From Bacteroidales bacterium (GTDB lineage Bacteria > Bacteroidota > Bacteroidia > Bacteroidales > Paludibacteraceae), in NCBI GenBank assembly GCA_900769555.1, contig CAAGHA010000094.1:1-55820 (forward strand): a stretch of DNA of 55,820 nt. Direction: 5' to 3'. The notes below the pieces were generated by a model. That model saw only the letters and a list, made by a program, of their open reading frames with translations, ran no database searches and was not told the origin of the DNA. Position 1 is the stretch's first letter, and each line of letters opens with the position of its first letter. The position numbers were made by a program, and so were the translations under genes. This document shows positions 1-7,535 of the stretch, in pieces.

Positions 1-37
1 AATCAGAGGGTCCTTGGTTCAAGTCCAAGAGGGAGAG
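1..37 (+). tRNA. 3' part of a tRNA, probably tRNA-Asn(GTT)
   Basis: The window opens inside the anticodon loop. What remains reads as two loop bases (AA), anticodon stem TCAGA, variable loop GGGTC, T arm CTTGG-TTCAAGT-CCAAG, acceptor strand AGGGAGA and discriminator G. CCA is not encoded. The anticodon is off the window. Asn is inferred from the G discriminator and from resemblance to Bacteroidales tRNA-Asn, so the amino acid is tentative while the tRNA identity is secure. Confidence 0.8.
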
Positions 38-41
38 CTTT

Positions 42-83
42 AGAGAACAAATTGTCGCTACGATGATTTGTTCTCTTTTGTTT
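42..83 (+). terminator. Intrinsic terminator of the tRNA
   Basis: A perfect 11-bp stem (AGAGAACAAAT at 42-52 with ATTTGTTCTCT at 65-75) is followed by a T-rich run, 5 bases after the end of the tRNA. Confidence 0.85.
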
Positions 84-170
84 TAATAAACCTGACTAAC
101 AAAAAATATATAAGATGAGTCTATACCTCCCCAAAGACTAAGATGCCATTTTAATTTTATTAAAATATAT

Positions 171-345
171 TTTCGAGCTTCACTCTCTTACATTTCTGCA
201 TCTTTGAAATTCTTTTTATCCTATTTTTATTACTCTTTTTTTTGAGGATAGTCACTATTAACGACAAAAAAAAAGAATAAGAATAAGAATAAATTTAAAA
301 ATAGCTCAAATAGAGTCGAAATAAATTATAAACAACTTCTAATAA
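171..345 (+). repeat. Dispersed intergenic repeat, long form 1 (copy A)
   Basis: This stretch aligns over most of its length with the reverse complement of 7231-7380. Shared blocks include a GAG(C/T)TTCACTCT start, the 12-base core GTCACTATTAAC (251-262), an AAAAAT...CTCAA block and a CGAAATAAA end. The core is flanked by AT-rich arms that can pair with each other. The rest of the gap from 38 to 366 holds only the tRNA terminator and AT-rich sequence with no gene. Confidence 0.6.
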
Positions 346-366
346 ACACTCAACAGACAATCTCAA

Positions 367-678
367 CTAATTGGTCGACTTATTTTCTCTTTTAGGAAAC
401 CATCCCCGTTCAACTCGCTTCCTCTGCTCAAAAACCTCTCCAATACTCCAAAAACTAGAAAATGCAACCACTCCTAAAAAGACAGAAAGAATAAGTTCAT
501 CGCAACAAAGCGATAAAATGGAACATACAATTCCCAAAACTAAAAATGCCCACCAACATTTCACTCCAAAATAATATTCTCCTTTTATTACTAACGGATG
601 AAATAACCCAATAACAAAGAAGGAGAAAAATCCAATAACCAAACCGGTTAAATTATTTAATTCTATAAAATCAAACAT
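367..678 (-). CDS. DUF4491 family small membrane protein
   Basis: This protein of about 103 residues has three hydrophobic segments, an N-terminal TGLVIGFFSFFVIGLFHP stretch, a GEYYFGVKCWW block and a C-terminal SIGEVFEQRKRVERGWFP signature. I recognise the pattern as the DUF4491 family, a short inner-membrane protein found almost only in Bacteroidota and of unknown function. The open frame extends two codons further to a TTG, but the ATG at 678 is the likely start. A TACCTTTG promoter box lies on the minus strand at 714-721, giving a leader of about 30 bases. It stands alone, divergent from the cytochrome assembly gene. Family assignment is confident; no role can be given. Confidence 0.85.
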   Translation of the reverse strand: MFDFIELNNLTGLVIGFFSFFVIGLFHPLVIKGEYYFGVKCWWAFLVLGIVCSILSLCCDELILSVFLGVVAFSSFWSIGEVFEQRKRVERGWFPKRENKSTN

Positions 679-713
679 ATACAATCCTAAAATTTTAGCA
701 TTTATCGTTTCTG

Positions 714-721
714 CAAAGGTA
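714..721 (-). promoter_or_regulatory. Promoter -7 box of the DUF4491 gene
   Basis: TACCTTTG on the minus strand matches the Bacteroidota consensus TAnnTTTG. Start of transcription is predicted near 710. Confidence 0.6.
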
Positions 722-812
722 CTTATTTTTAGTTAGGTATAAAGATACTTAAAGAAGAAAAAAATAGAAAAATTCACTACATTTAATGATGGCGATTTCA
801 TTTCTTTTATCG

Positions 813-820
813 TATTTTTG
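813..820 (+). promoter_or_regulatory. Promoter -7 box of the cytochrome c assembly gene
   Basis: TATTTTTG matches TAnnTTTG. The upstream TTG at 818, which would open the longest frame, lies inside this box. Translation therefore probably starts at the ATG at 833, with a leader of only about 9 bases. Confidence 0.6.
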
Positions 821-832
821 CAAAAAAAATTG

Positions 833-3055
833 ATGAAAAAAAAGTTACATAATAGAATAACGTATTTCCCATTTATCTTGTTGGGTATAATAATTATATA
901 CTTAATAATTAATAGCTTCATTGGAAAAACTCTTCAAAATTCGACCGACATTCCCAATTTATATACTTCTACTCCTCTTCTGTTTTTATGGGGTTTATTA
1001 GGAGTGACCGGTATGGTGGTTCTACTCAGGAATGGAGATGGAAGGAAAATGCCATTGCTTCTGTTTCACTGTTCCCTAATTCTAATTCTACTTGGAGCTT
1101 GTGTCACTCACTTTACTCATGAAAGCGGAATCTTGCATCTACGAAAAGGTGTAGAAAAAAATAAATTCGTCTCTTTTCAAGAGAACCGACTTATCAAACT
1201 TCCTTTTTATTTAAGTCTTTCTGAATTTAACGTAATCAACTATCCGGGAACAACTACCCCGGCCGACTATAAAAGCATTGTTCATATCCAAAAAAAGCAA
1301 AAGTGCATCCCTGCAACAATATCCATGAACAAGATATTAAATATAGATGGATATCGCTTTTATCAAACCAGTTACGACGAAGATTTAATGGGAACAATTT
1401 TAACTGTAACCTACGACAAATGGGGAGTACGCATAACCTACATTGGTTATGGTCTACTCTTCTTCTCCATGTTCCTACTGCTACTTGCACCCAAAGGGAA
1501 ATTCAGACATCTCCTAAAAGATAAACGATGGAAAATGCTCTCGGTATTGCTTGTTTTCATGACTATTCCCAATCAGGGTTGGGCAAAAACAAAAACTCTT
1601 TCGGATGAAGAATTAGCTGCTTTCGGTCAAATCTTAATACAACACCAAGGACGTATCTCCACAATGGAAAATTTCGCAAGTGACTTTACAAAAAAAATCA
1701 CCGGAAAAAGCTCTTATAAAGAATATTCAGCCCTCGAAGTGCTCTGTGGATGGATTTTTGCACCTGAAATTTGGCAAAACGAACCTATGTTCAAAATCAA
1801 AGGTAAATATGAACAAAATGTATTAGGAATAACTTCAGACTACGCAAAATTTACCGACTATTTTAACAATGACGTAAGTTACAAAATAGAGGAATTTATG
1901 TCGCAACCCGCCACCTCAAAAGAGAAAGAAAAGAGATGGAAAAAGTTAAGTATTATCGACGAGAAGGCCCAACTTATATTCATGCTACACTCAGGAGAAC
2001 TTATCAAAATTTTCCCTATAAACAATAGAGGAAATATCGAATTACTTTCGTCTTCAGAAGCTAAATCTTACACATTAAATTCTTACAATTCACTCCTAAC
2101 AAATCACTTTATCCCACTTCTGTATGAATCAATACAAAAAAAAGAATCTTGCCTAGCTCGAATAGAGCAGTTCAAAAAACATCAATTACAACAGTTAGGA
2201 GACAATGTGCCCTCCTCAGCCCAACTAAAAGCAGAACAACTATATTTAAAGTACAATATTTTGCCAACATTAGGGTATTGCACACTAATAATCGGATTTA
2301 TTGCCTTTATTCTACTATGCTTACAACTTATTGGGAATCGTCGTTTCTACCGATTCCAAACACTCTCCATATTTTTTTTACTATTGTCATTTGCCTACCT
2401 ATCATTTATCCTATCACTAAGGGGAATAATATCGGAACGACTCCCTTTTTCGAACGGACATGAAACAATGCTTTCTATAGCATGGATGGCACAACTTGGC
2501 GCACTGATAGCCCGAAAAAAAATAAGTATTGTCATTCCTATGGGAATTTTAATATCTGGATTTGCGCTACTAGGAGCAACGTTAAGTGATTCAAACCCGC
2601 AAATAACCCACCTTATGCCGGTATTAAATTCCCCTCTGCTCAGCATTCATGTTTCATTAATGATGATATCCTATACACTGATTGGATTTATTACTATTAT
2701 CTCTCTACTATCAGTAATTTTGATTTTATTCCAACAAAATAATGAAGCTATCCAAAATCTCACATCTCTTAACCAATTATTACTCTATCCTGCACTATTT
2801 TTCATGAGCGCAGGAATATTTATCGGAGCCATTTGGGCCAATGTTTCGTGGGGGAATTATTGGTCATGGGATCCGAAAGAGACTTGGGCTCTTATCTCTA
2901 TGTTGTACTACTCTATTGCCATGCACAACGACTCGTTACCATTCTTACGCAAACCTCACCTATTTCACCTCTATCTTATAATTGGAGCTTTTTTGATTTT
3001 AACAACCTATTTTGGAGTAAATTACTATTTTGGAGGGATGCATAGCTATGCTTGA
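833..3055 (+). CDS. ccsBA: ResB-CcsA fusion, cytochrome c biogenesis (system II) protein
   Basis: This multi-spanning membrane protein of 740 residues probably exports heme and attaches it to c-type cytochromes outside the inner membrane. The N-terminal third is ResB/CcsB-like, with paired membrane segments and an LLFHCSLILILLGACVTHF stretch. A long periplasmic region of about 200 residues follows. The C-terminal half is CcsA-like, with an FSNGHETMLSIAW motif, a tryptophan-rich WWD loop (WGNYWSWDPKETW) and histidines at GHE, SIH, AMH and GMH that are candidates for heme ligands. Fusions of this kind are common in Bacteroidota, usually beside nrfHA nitrite reductase genes, but no cytochrome gene is adjacent here. 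A short hairpin (TCCCT/AGGGA, 3099-3114) just downstream may be its terminator. Confidence 0.85.
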   Translation: MKKKLHNRITYFPFILLGIIIIYLIINSFIGKTLQNSTDIPNLYTSTPLLFLWGLLGVTGMVVLLRNGDGRKMPLLLFHCSLILILLGACVTHFTHESGILHLRKGVEKNKFVSFQENRLIKLPFYLSLSEFNVINYPGTTTPADYKSIVHIQKKQKCIPATISMNKILNIDGYRFYQTSYDEDLMGTILTVTYDKWGVRITYIGYGLLFFSMFLLLLAPKGKFRHLLKDKRWKMLSVLLVFMTIPNQGWAKTKTLSDEELAAFGQILIQHQGRISTMENFASDFTKKITGKSSYKEYSALEVLCGWIFAPEIWQNEPMFKIKGKYEQNVLGITSDYAKFTDYFNNDVSYKIEEFMSQPATSKEKEKRWKKLSIIDEKAQLIFMLHSGELIKIFPINNRGNIELLSSSEAKSYTLNSYNSLLTNHFIPLLYESIQKKESCLARIEQFKKHQLQQLGDNVPSSAQLKAEQLYLKYNILPTLGYCTLIIGFIAFILLCLQLIGNRRFYRFQTLSIFFLLLSFAYLSFILSLRGIISERLPFSNGHETMLSIAWMAQLGALIARKKISIVIPMGILISGFALLGATLSDSNPQITHLMPVLNSPLLSIHVSLMMISYTLIGFITIISLLSVILILFQQNNEAIQNLTSLNQLLLYPALFFMSAGIFIGAIWANVSWGNYWSWDPKETWALISMLYYSIAMHNDSLPFLRKPHLFHLYLIIGAFLILTTYFGVNYYFGGMHSYA

Positions 3056-3098
3056 TTTCAAAGAATATCACTAATTGTGGCGACTATTTCTGAAAATA

Positions 3099-3119
3099 TC
3101 CCTAATAAAAGGGATTTTA
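3099..3119 (+). terminator. Possible weak terminator of ccsBA
   Basis: A 5-bp stem TCCCT/AGGGA with a 6-base loop is followed by TTTT. It is short, so support is modest. Confidence 0.35.
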
Positions 3120-3137
3120 CAAAAAAATATAGCATTG

Positions 3138-3145
3138 TATCTTTG
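3138..3145 (+). promoter_or_regulatory. Promoter -7 box in front of the putative ncRNA
   Basis: TATCTTTG, an exact TAnnTTTG match, stands in an intergenic region with no open reading frame following it on this strand. Start of transcription is predicted near 3149. Confidence 0.55.
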
Positions 3146-3148
3146 TAT

Positions 3149-3325
3149 CAGAAAATTAAAACAGAGTCTCTAATTACACAAAAGAGACTCAACAATGGAC
3201 GATTAGAATAGTGTTGCTTTTGTAAGCCATAATTTTTGCAACAATCTTCCTTTCGAGGAATCAATAAGTTTGTGAATAAATAAAAAAAGAACCACCTTGT
3301 GAAAAGTGGTTCTTAATTTTTATTG
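3149..3325 (+). ncRNA. Putative structured small RNA
   Basis: Between the promoter box at 3138-3145 and a strong terminator at 3287-3320 there is no open frame on this strand, but several local hairpins are visible. H1 is GAGTCTC/GAGACTC (3164-3170 with 3184-3190). H2 is TGTTGC/GCAACA (3212-3217 with 3238-3243). H3 is TTCCT/AGGAA closed by a TTCG loop (3247-3260). The fourth is the terminator stem. The whole transcript would be about 175 bases. I cannot assign a class. 6S RNA is conceivable by size but not shown. A chance combination of hairpins cannot be excluded. Confidence 0.45.
3287..3320. terminator. Bidirectional terminator
   Basis: The stem AGAACCAC/GTGGTTCT has A-rich sequence to the left (a T run for the minus strand) and TTAATTTTTATT to the right. 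It can serve the putative ncRNA on the plus strand and the CotH gene on the minus strand. Confidence 0.8.
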
Positions 3326-3333
3326 GAGACTGC

Positions 3334-5118
3334 TCAAATATCAGGATTTTCAGGAAGAGAAGAATCATACTCACGCATGTGACGATAAAGCGTCTCTACT
3401 CGATAAGTAATCCACTCTTTAAAACGAGAAAGAAGTGCCTCTGCATCTTTACCACACTGCCATAATTCAGCATTCTTTTCAAACGATGATTTTCCATACA
3501 AATAGTAAGACTCTGCAAAATCATATAATTCAGGCAAACGACGAGCAAATTCTTTATACACTTCATAATAGGCCTTTTGGAACGCCCTATTCTGTCTAAT
3601 ATAATAAAAGAACATATAGCCACTTCCTCGATAAGAATAGCCGACATCATTGGGCCAAATTGGAGTTCCTAACAATCTCCAATCCATCGCAGGCTGAAAA
3701 TCGTACATTTGAGAATATTGACCAAACGCTAAATCAAAATCCCACAATGGTCCCATACTGAACAAAGAGCCCAAAGTATCCAATTTATAGAAATAGACAC
3801 TCTTAGGCCAATTCACTTCGTTATTAAACGTTACATCATAAACAAAGAATGTTTTCGCTAACAACTCTACATCAATATAATTCATGATGTCATCTGAATC
3901 CTTCTCCGCGATTGCCTCTTCCAGCTCTTTTAATTCCAACTTTGTCTTAGAGAAGAAATAACGTGCATTTTCTTCCTGCATCTCATCCAAATCCGGCTCT
4001 GAAACGCAAAAAGGCAAGTGAAAAATAGAGGACGAATCCTTGTACTCCTCTTGATATTTATTGGAATAAGGATCTTCAAAAAGGTAGGTATCAAATTCCA
4101 ATATATAGGCTCCCAACTCTTCTTCCGAATCTACACTATTATTAGCAATCCCTATTTTCTCAGTAAAAGAATAATTTCCTCTATACTCTCCGTTAAGATA
4201 CAAATCTACCGGCAGCATGTGGTTGGTAAAAGGAATTCCCAACATGTGTCCTATCTTCATTGCCATCGCATTACACATCATACTTGAATCCCGATAATTA
4301 TTTAGCAAATTCCAACTCTTTCCTTTATCTAAACCTAATGGCTTGCCTTTTTTATAAAGTTTTAAACGATATGGCTTTTTATGCGTACTACTCCAAGTTG
4401 TATTCCCACGTCCCTTAATTAATGTAGAATCAATAAAACCGGGAAAAACACCATTATCAGTTATTTCAATTTTAGCCGATAGATAGTCTGTTTTACTAAC
4501 TACATCTTGACCTCCATTTGTCCAAACATAAACTCTATTGACAGATGCTGTATCTGATGGAAAATCTACGGAAACAGATATACGATTCTCATGAGGGAAG
4601 AAATCATAAATTCCATCTTCAACCTCTTTTAAAATCATAATAGAAGAATCAACTAACAAGAACTCTACTTCTTCTTTAAAGTTCACAACACTTTTTTTGC
4701 TTTTTATCCTCTCTCCATTGTTAAACACTTTTACTCCCGATTTGATTTGAAAAGAAGGAATCAAATAATGACCTATCGAATTCACTGCTGCTATCCATTT
4801 ATTTAGAGTTTGATCCCAAACACAATCAATATTAGAGGGCAATTGTAAATTATACTTATCATTGAAGTGAAACGTAACGAACTGAGTCGGATGAGGTGCA
4901 TCAAATGAAACTCTTGAAATTTCATTAATTGGATAAGAAAAAAGTTTTGTCCCTACCATCACTATATGCTCGTCCCTATTTGTTTGAATAGATGTGACAT
5001 CTTCTATAGGAAATCCAATTATAGTGGAATCTGTCTTATAGATGTAAATATTCTGATTTGCCAATGACGAGAAACTACATAATAGCGTAAAATATAATAT
5101 AAAAAATTTACTTTTCAT
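3334..5118 (-). CDS. Secreted CotH-like kinase-fold protein
   Basis: This protein of 594 residues has a signal peptide (about 1-20). Residues 21-75 resemble the N-terminal domain of its upstream neighbour (two strands around a TDSTIIGFPIEDV-like motif). The CotH region from about 230 to 480 carries RGNTTW, KKPYRLKLYKKG, YRDSSMM, the YLNGEYRGNYSFTEKI block and GPLWDFDLAFG. CotH proteins are atypical protein kinases in Bacillus spore coats. In Bacteroidota they are secreted or surface proteins of unknown substrate. The start codon overlaps the stop of the preceding gene by 4 bases, so the two are probably translated together. There is no T9SS C-terminal domain; the protein ends in SLPENPDI. The substrate and whether it is active are not known. 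Confidence 0.85.
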   Translation of the reverse strand: MKSKFFILYFTLLCSFSSLANQNIYIYKTDSTIIGFPIEDVTSIQTNRDEHIVMVGTKLFSYPINEISRVSFDAPHPTQFVTFHFNDKYNLQLPSNIDCVWDQTLNKWIAAVNSIGHYLIPSFQIKSGVKVFNNGERIKSKKSVVNFKEEVEFLLVDSSIMILKEVEDGIYDFFPHENRISVSVDFPSDTASVNRVYVWTNGGQDVVSKTDYLSAKIEITDNGVFPGFIDSTLIKGRGNTTWSSTHKKPYRLKLYKKGKPLGLDKGKSWNLLNNYRDSSMMCNAMAMKIGHMLGIPFTNHMLPVDLYLNGEYRGNYSFTEKIGIANNSVDSEEELGAYILEFDTYLFEDPYSNKYQEEYKDSSSIFHLPFCVSEPDLDEMQEENARYFFSKTKLELKELEEAIAEKDSDDIMNYIDVELLAKTFFVYDVTFNNEVNWPKSVYFYKLDTLGSLFSMGPLWDFDLAFGQYSQMYDFQPAMDWRLLGTPIWPNDVGYSYRGSGYMFFYYIRQNRAFQKAYYEVYKEFARRLPELYDFAESYYLYGKSSFEKNAELWQCGKDAEALLSRFKEWITYRVETLYRHMREYDSSLPENPDI

Positions 5119-5588
5119 TTTTTCAAAAATTTAAATGTTAAGTGATCAAATACAAACAAATAAACTCCAGGTCTTAAAGACCCTAACACAACTTCCATAT
5201 AACAATCACCTCTACTCTTTATTTGCGGAAGAATCACTCTACCCTCAACATCCGTCAAGGTGAAATCATTCTTAGCCAATGCACCTTTTACAATCAATCG
5301 CTCATTCTCAATATAGACTGATGAATATTTTGATAAATCTTCTTTAATTATCGTAGATTCAAAATCACCAAATGAGTAAAAGGAAAAATCTTTACGATTA
5401 ATTTTCAAATTAAAGTTAGCGGCATCAACCTGTATGCTATCTTGAGGAAAAGTTATTTCAGGCTCATCCGATAATGCGATCGCATTAACACTACCATCCA
5501 CCATAGTCAGAATAAGTGATTTTCCCTCCGCTAATAAATTAGGAAGAGATAAACACATGATTAACAATAAAGTAAAAACACCTTTCAT
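5115..5588 (-). CDS. Small secreted protein with a C-terminal T9SS-like tail
   Basis: This protein of 157 residues is read from the ATG at 5588. The open frame extends three codons to a GTG, but MKGVFTLLLIMCLSLPNLLA is a complete signal peptide. The mature N-terminus carries MVDGSVNAIALSDEPEITF, a motif shared with the proteins at 44199 and 42897 and with the N-terminus of the following CotH gene. The end (LRPGVYLFVFDHLTFKFLKK) looks like the last strands of a T9SS type-A sorting domain (GVY...FK..K). It overlaps the CotH gene by 4 bases. I do not recognise a named family. The role may be secretion or anchoring of the partner, which is inference. Confidence 0.7.
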   Translation of the reverse strand: MKGVFTLLLIMCLSLPNLLAEGKSLILTMVDGSVNAIALSDEPEITFPQDSIQVDAANFNLKINRKDFSFYSFGDFESTIIKEDLSKYSSVYIENERLIVKGALAKNDFTLTDVEGRVILPQIKSRGDCYMEVVLGSLRPGVYLFVFDHLTFKFLKK

Positions 5589-5748
5589 ACCAAACACTTT
5601 TATTTGTAATTAGTTCTAAATCAATTTTAAGACAAAAGAATCTATAAATCAAAACATTTCACAAAAAACATTCAAAAAGAAAATCAAATAACTATTTTCT
5701 CAAATGTAAATTTTAAATTTAACAAACAAAAAAAAATAATAAAAAAAA

Positions 5749-5785
5749 ACACTCATAGAGAAAAAAAACTCTATGAGTGTTTTAT
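5749..5785 (-). terminator. Strong terminator after the ribosomal operon
   Basis: A 12-bp perfect stem (ACACTCATAGAG at 5749-5760, CTCTATGAGTGT at 5769-5780) is flanked by A-rich sequence on the left, a T run for minus-strand transcription. The rest of the gap 5589-5847 is AT-rich with no gene. Confidence 0.85.
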
Positions 5786-5847
5786 AAATTCCTCCAAAAA
5801 ATTTAAATTCAAATTTAAATTCTTTGAATTATAGCAATTATAAAAAA

Positions 5848-6000
5848 TTACTTAGCCAAATAGTCCTTTACATCGTCGTTATGAACCATACGCTCGTCGA
5901 AGTAGTAAGCTCCGGTTTTAGGAGACTTAACCATTTTGATTACCTTAGCGTAAGCACGACCTTCACCTTTTTGTAGTGTTGCAACCGCTTTCTTTGCCAT
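5848..6000 (-). CDS. DUF4295 family protein
   Basis: A 50-residue basic protein, MAKKAVATLQKGEGRAYAKV followed by a GAYYFDERMV block and ending VKDYLAK. It is too short for a usual length cutoff but is clear from its composition and position. DUF4295 proteins follow rpmB and rpmG in nearly all Bacteroidota and are thought to be ribosome-associated; the exact role is unknown. The ATG at 6000 is the only sensible start, and the gene lies 19 bases after rpmG. In many relatives the next gene is ftsY; here a terminator and the secreted CotH pair follow instead. Confidence 0.9.
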   Translation of the reverse strand: MAKKAVATLQKGEGRAYAKVIKMVKSPKTGAYYFDERMVHNDDVKDYLAK

Positions 6001-6019
6001 GATTCAATCAATTTTAAGA

Positions 6020-6208
6020 TTACTTAATTTCTTTATGAATAGTGTATCTCTTCAAGATTGGGTTGTATTTCTTCAATTCCAATCTATCAGGAGTATTCTT
6101 TCTATTTTTTGTAGTGATATAACGAGAAGTTCCCGGCATTCCACTCTCTTTATGCTCGGTGCATTCCAAAATTACTTGCACGCGACTTTCTTTACTTTTC
6201 TTTGCCAT
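6020..6208 (-). CDS. rpmG: Large ribosomal subunit protein bL33
   Basis: A 62-residue protein with the family pattern RVQVILECTEHKESGMPGTS...YITTKNRKNTPDRLELKKY and the end LKRYTIHKEIK. It is a structural protein of the 50S subunit near the E site. It has only one cysteine (in LECTEH), so it is the C-minus form that lacks the four-cysteine zinc ribbon, as is usual in Bacteroidota. It lies 14 bases after rpmB and 19 before the DUF4295 gene, within one operon. Length and start agree with the family. Confidence 0.95.
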   Translation of the reverse strand: MAKKSKESRVQVILECTEHKESGMPGTSRYITTKNRKNTPDRLELKKYNPILKRYTIHKEIK

Positions 6209-6222
6209 TATACGATCCTCCT

Positions 6223-6456
6223 TTAAATGATACCCTTTCTTGCTGCATCAATTAATGCTGCGTTAATACCTTTCTTATTGATGATACGAAGACCCTTTGC
6301 TGAAACTTTAAGACGAATCCAACAATCTTGTTCAGGCCAATAGAATTTCTTCGTAAACAAGTTTACATCGAATGTTCTCTTTGTTCTTCTCTTTGAGTGA
6401 GAGACATTGTTCCCATTCATTGCAGTTTTACCAGTAATTTCACAAATTTTTGACAT
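6223..6456 (-). CDS. rpmB: Large ribosomal subunit protein bL28
   Basis: A 77-residue basic protein beginning MSKICEITGKTAMNGNNVSH followed by KRRTKRTFDVNLF and a C-terminal GLRIINKKGI segment, matching bL28 in length and motifs. It is part of the 50S subunit. It is first in the operon rpmB-rpmG-DUF4295. Its predicted promoter lies within the end of the upstream gene, and the leader of about 165 bases contains a clear two-part hairpin, so autoregulation through the leader is possible but unproven. Confidence 0.95.
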   Translation of the reverse strand: MSKICEITGKTAMNGNNVSHSKRRTKRTFDVNLFTKKFYWPEQDCWIRLKVSAKGLRIINKKGINAALIDAARKGII

Positions 6457-6507
6457 CGCTGTATAAAATCTAATAGTTTTACATATAAAGCAGGAGTCCT
6501 AATTTTC

Positions 6508-6547
6508 TTCTGATCTTTCCTCTCGGAAAGCAGCGTAACTATCAGAA
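6508..6547 (-). promoter_or_regulatory. Hairpin in the rpmB leader
   Basis: On the minus strand an outer stem TTCTGAT/ATCAGAA encloses an inner stem CTTTCC/GGAAAG closed by a GAGA (GNRA-type) tetraloop, with a 10-base one-sided bulge between. There is no T run after it, so it is not a terminator. It resembles the architecture of ribosomal protein leaders. Confidence 0.5.
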
Positions 6548-6615
6548 ATTCAAACTATAAATCCCCTTTTCTTTCATTTTATCGATGTATCTCACTGCGC
6601 ATCTTAGCGAAATAC

Positions 6616-7158
6616 TTATCGAGGTGCAAAGGTACAATCTTTTTTATTTTCAGCAAATTCTTTTGCAAAAAAAATTGCTTCCTTCACAGTTTTTTCCATA
6701 TTTTGTTCTCTATCACCACCAAAATAATAACATTTACTCTGCGTTTTTTCACCATCTGAAACCGCAATCCAAACCGTTCCGACAGGTTTTTCTTCGCTGC
6801 CACCACCTGGGCCGGCAACGCCGGAAACTGCAATAGCCAAATCTGACTTCAACAATCGAACGACTCCTTTTGCCATTTGCTCTACAACTGGTGCAGAAAC
6901 GGCTCCTTCATTTTCCAATATATCTGACTGAACGCCTAACACTGATTGCTTCACTTCATTGCAATAGGCAATCACAGACCCTTTATAAAAAGTAGAACTT
7001 CCGGGGTGCTTTGTCAATAAAGCTCCTATTCTTCCTCCGGTACAACTCTCTGCCGTCGCTACCATCCATTTATTTTGCAATAAAACTTTTGCAAATGCTA
7101 CCTCCGGCTCAACATCATCATTCATAGTACAATCCAAATTTAACATCGTATCTATCAT
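6616..7158 (-). CDS. pncC: Nicotinamide-nucleotide amidase (PncC/CinA C-terminal domain)
   Basis: This cytoplasmic enzyme deamidates nicotinamide mononucleotide to nicotinate mononucleotide in NAD salvage. The ATG at 7158 gives 180 residues; the open frame extends 19 codons more to a GTG, which fits the family less well. Seen motifs are TAESCTGGRIGALLT with the catalytic serine in the ESCTGG block, a GSVIAYCNEVKQSVLGV block, and VSGVAGPGGGSEEKPVGTVW, all characteristic of the stand-alone CinA C-terminal domain. There is no N-terminal molybdopterin-binding-like domain. The gene is followed by rpmB on the same strand, an order also seen in other Bacteroidota. Confidence 0.9.
   Translation of the reverse strand: MIDTMLNLDCTMNDDVEPEVAFAKVLLQNKWMVATAESCTGGRIGALLTKHPGSSTFYKGSVIAYCNEVKQSVLGVQSDILENEGAVSAPVVEQMAKGVVRLLKSDLAIAVSGVAGPGGGSEEKPVGTVWIAVSDGEKTQSKCYYFGGDREQNMEKTVKEAIFFAKEFAENKKDCTFAPR
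6627..6634 (-). promoter_or_regulatory. Promoter -7 box of the rpmB operon
   Basis: TACCTTTG on the minus strand lies inside the last codons of the upstream amidase gene. Start of transcription is predicted near 6623. Confidence 0.6.
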
Positions 7159-7230
7159 ATAATTTTCTTCTTTATCTCCATCTTTTAGCCCTAAGGCATT
7201 ATTCAACAACAACACGCCAATAGATTCAAA

Positions 7231-7380
7231 ATAAACGTTAGAACTATTTAAATTTTTATTTCGCGCATACTTGAGAGGATTTTTAAGACTATTTTATTAT
7301 TCTTTCGTAGTTAATAGTGACAATTATCAAAAAAGAATAATAAAAAGATACTAAAAGAGAAGAGTGAAACTCTAAGTCAA
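7231..7380 (-). repeat. Dispersed intergenic repeat, long form 1 (copy B)
   Basis: This is the inverted counterpart of 171-345. It contains a perfect 14-bp inverted repeat (7292-7305 with 7332-7345) around the core GTTAATAGTGAC (7310-7321). The gap from 7159 to 7535 contains this element and AT-rich sequence but no gene. Confidence 0.6.
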
Positions 7381-7535
7381 TTTAACAAAAGAAATTAAAC
7401 GGCTTCTACATCCTTGCTTCTATTCATTCATTTACGATGCTCGCATCGCTCCTTTATAAATATAAACAATCCAACTCAAATACTCTTCAAAATTATCACA
7501 GCTTAAATTTCCCGAGATTATCATTAATCAAATTC

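Noticed and set aside
371..574. Plus-strand open frame opposite DUF4491
   Set aside because: Antisense to a recognised family gene and without a signal for expression.
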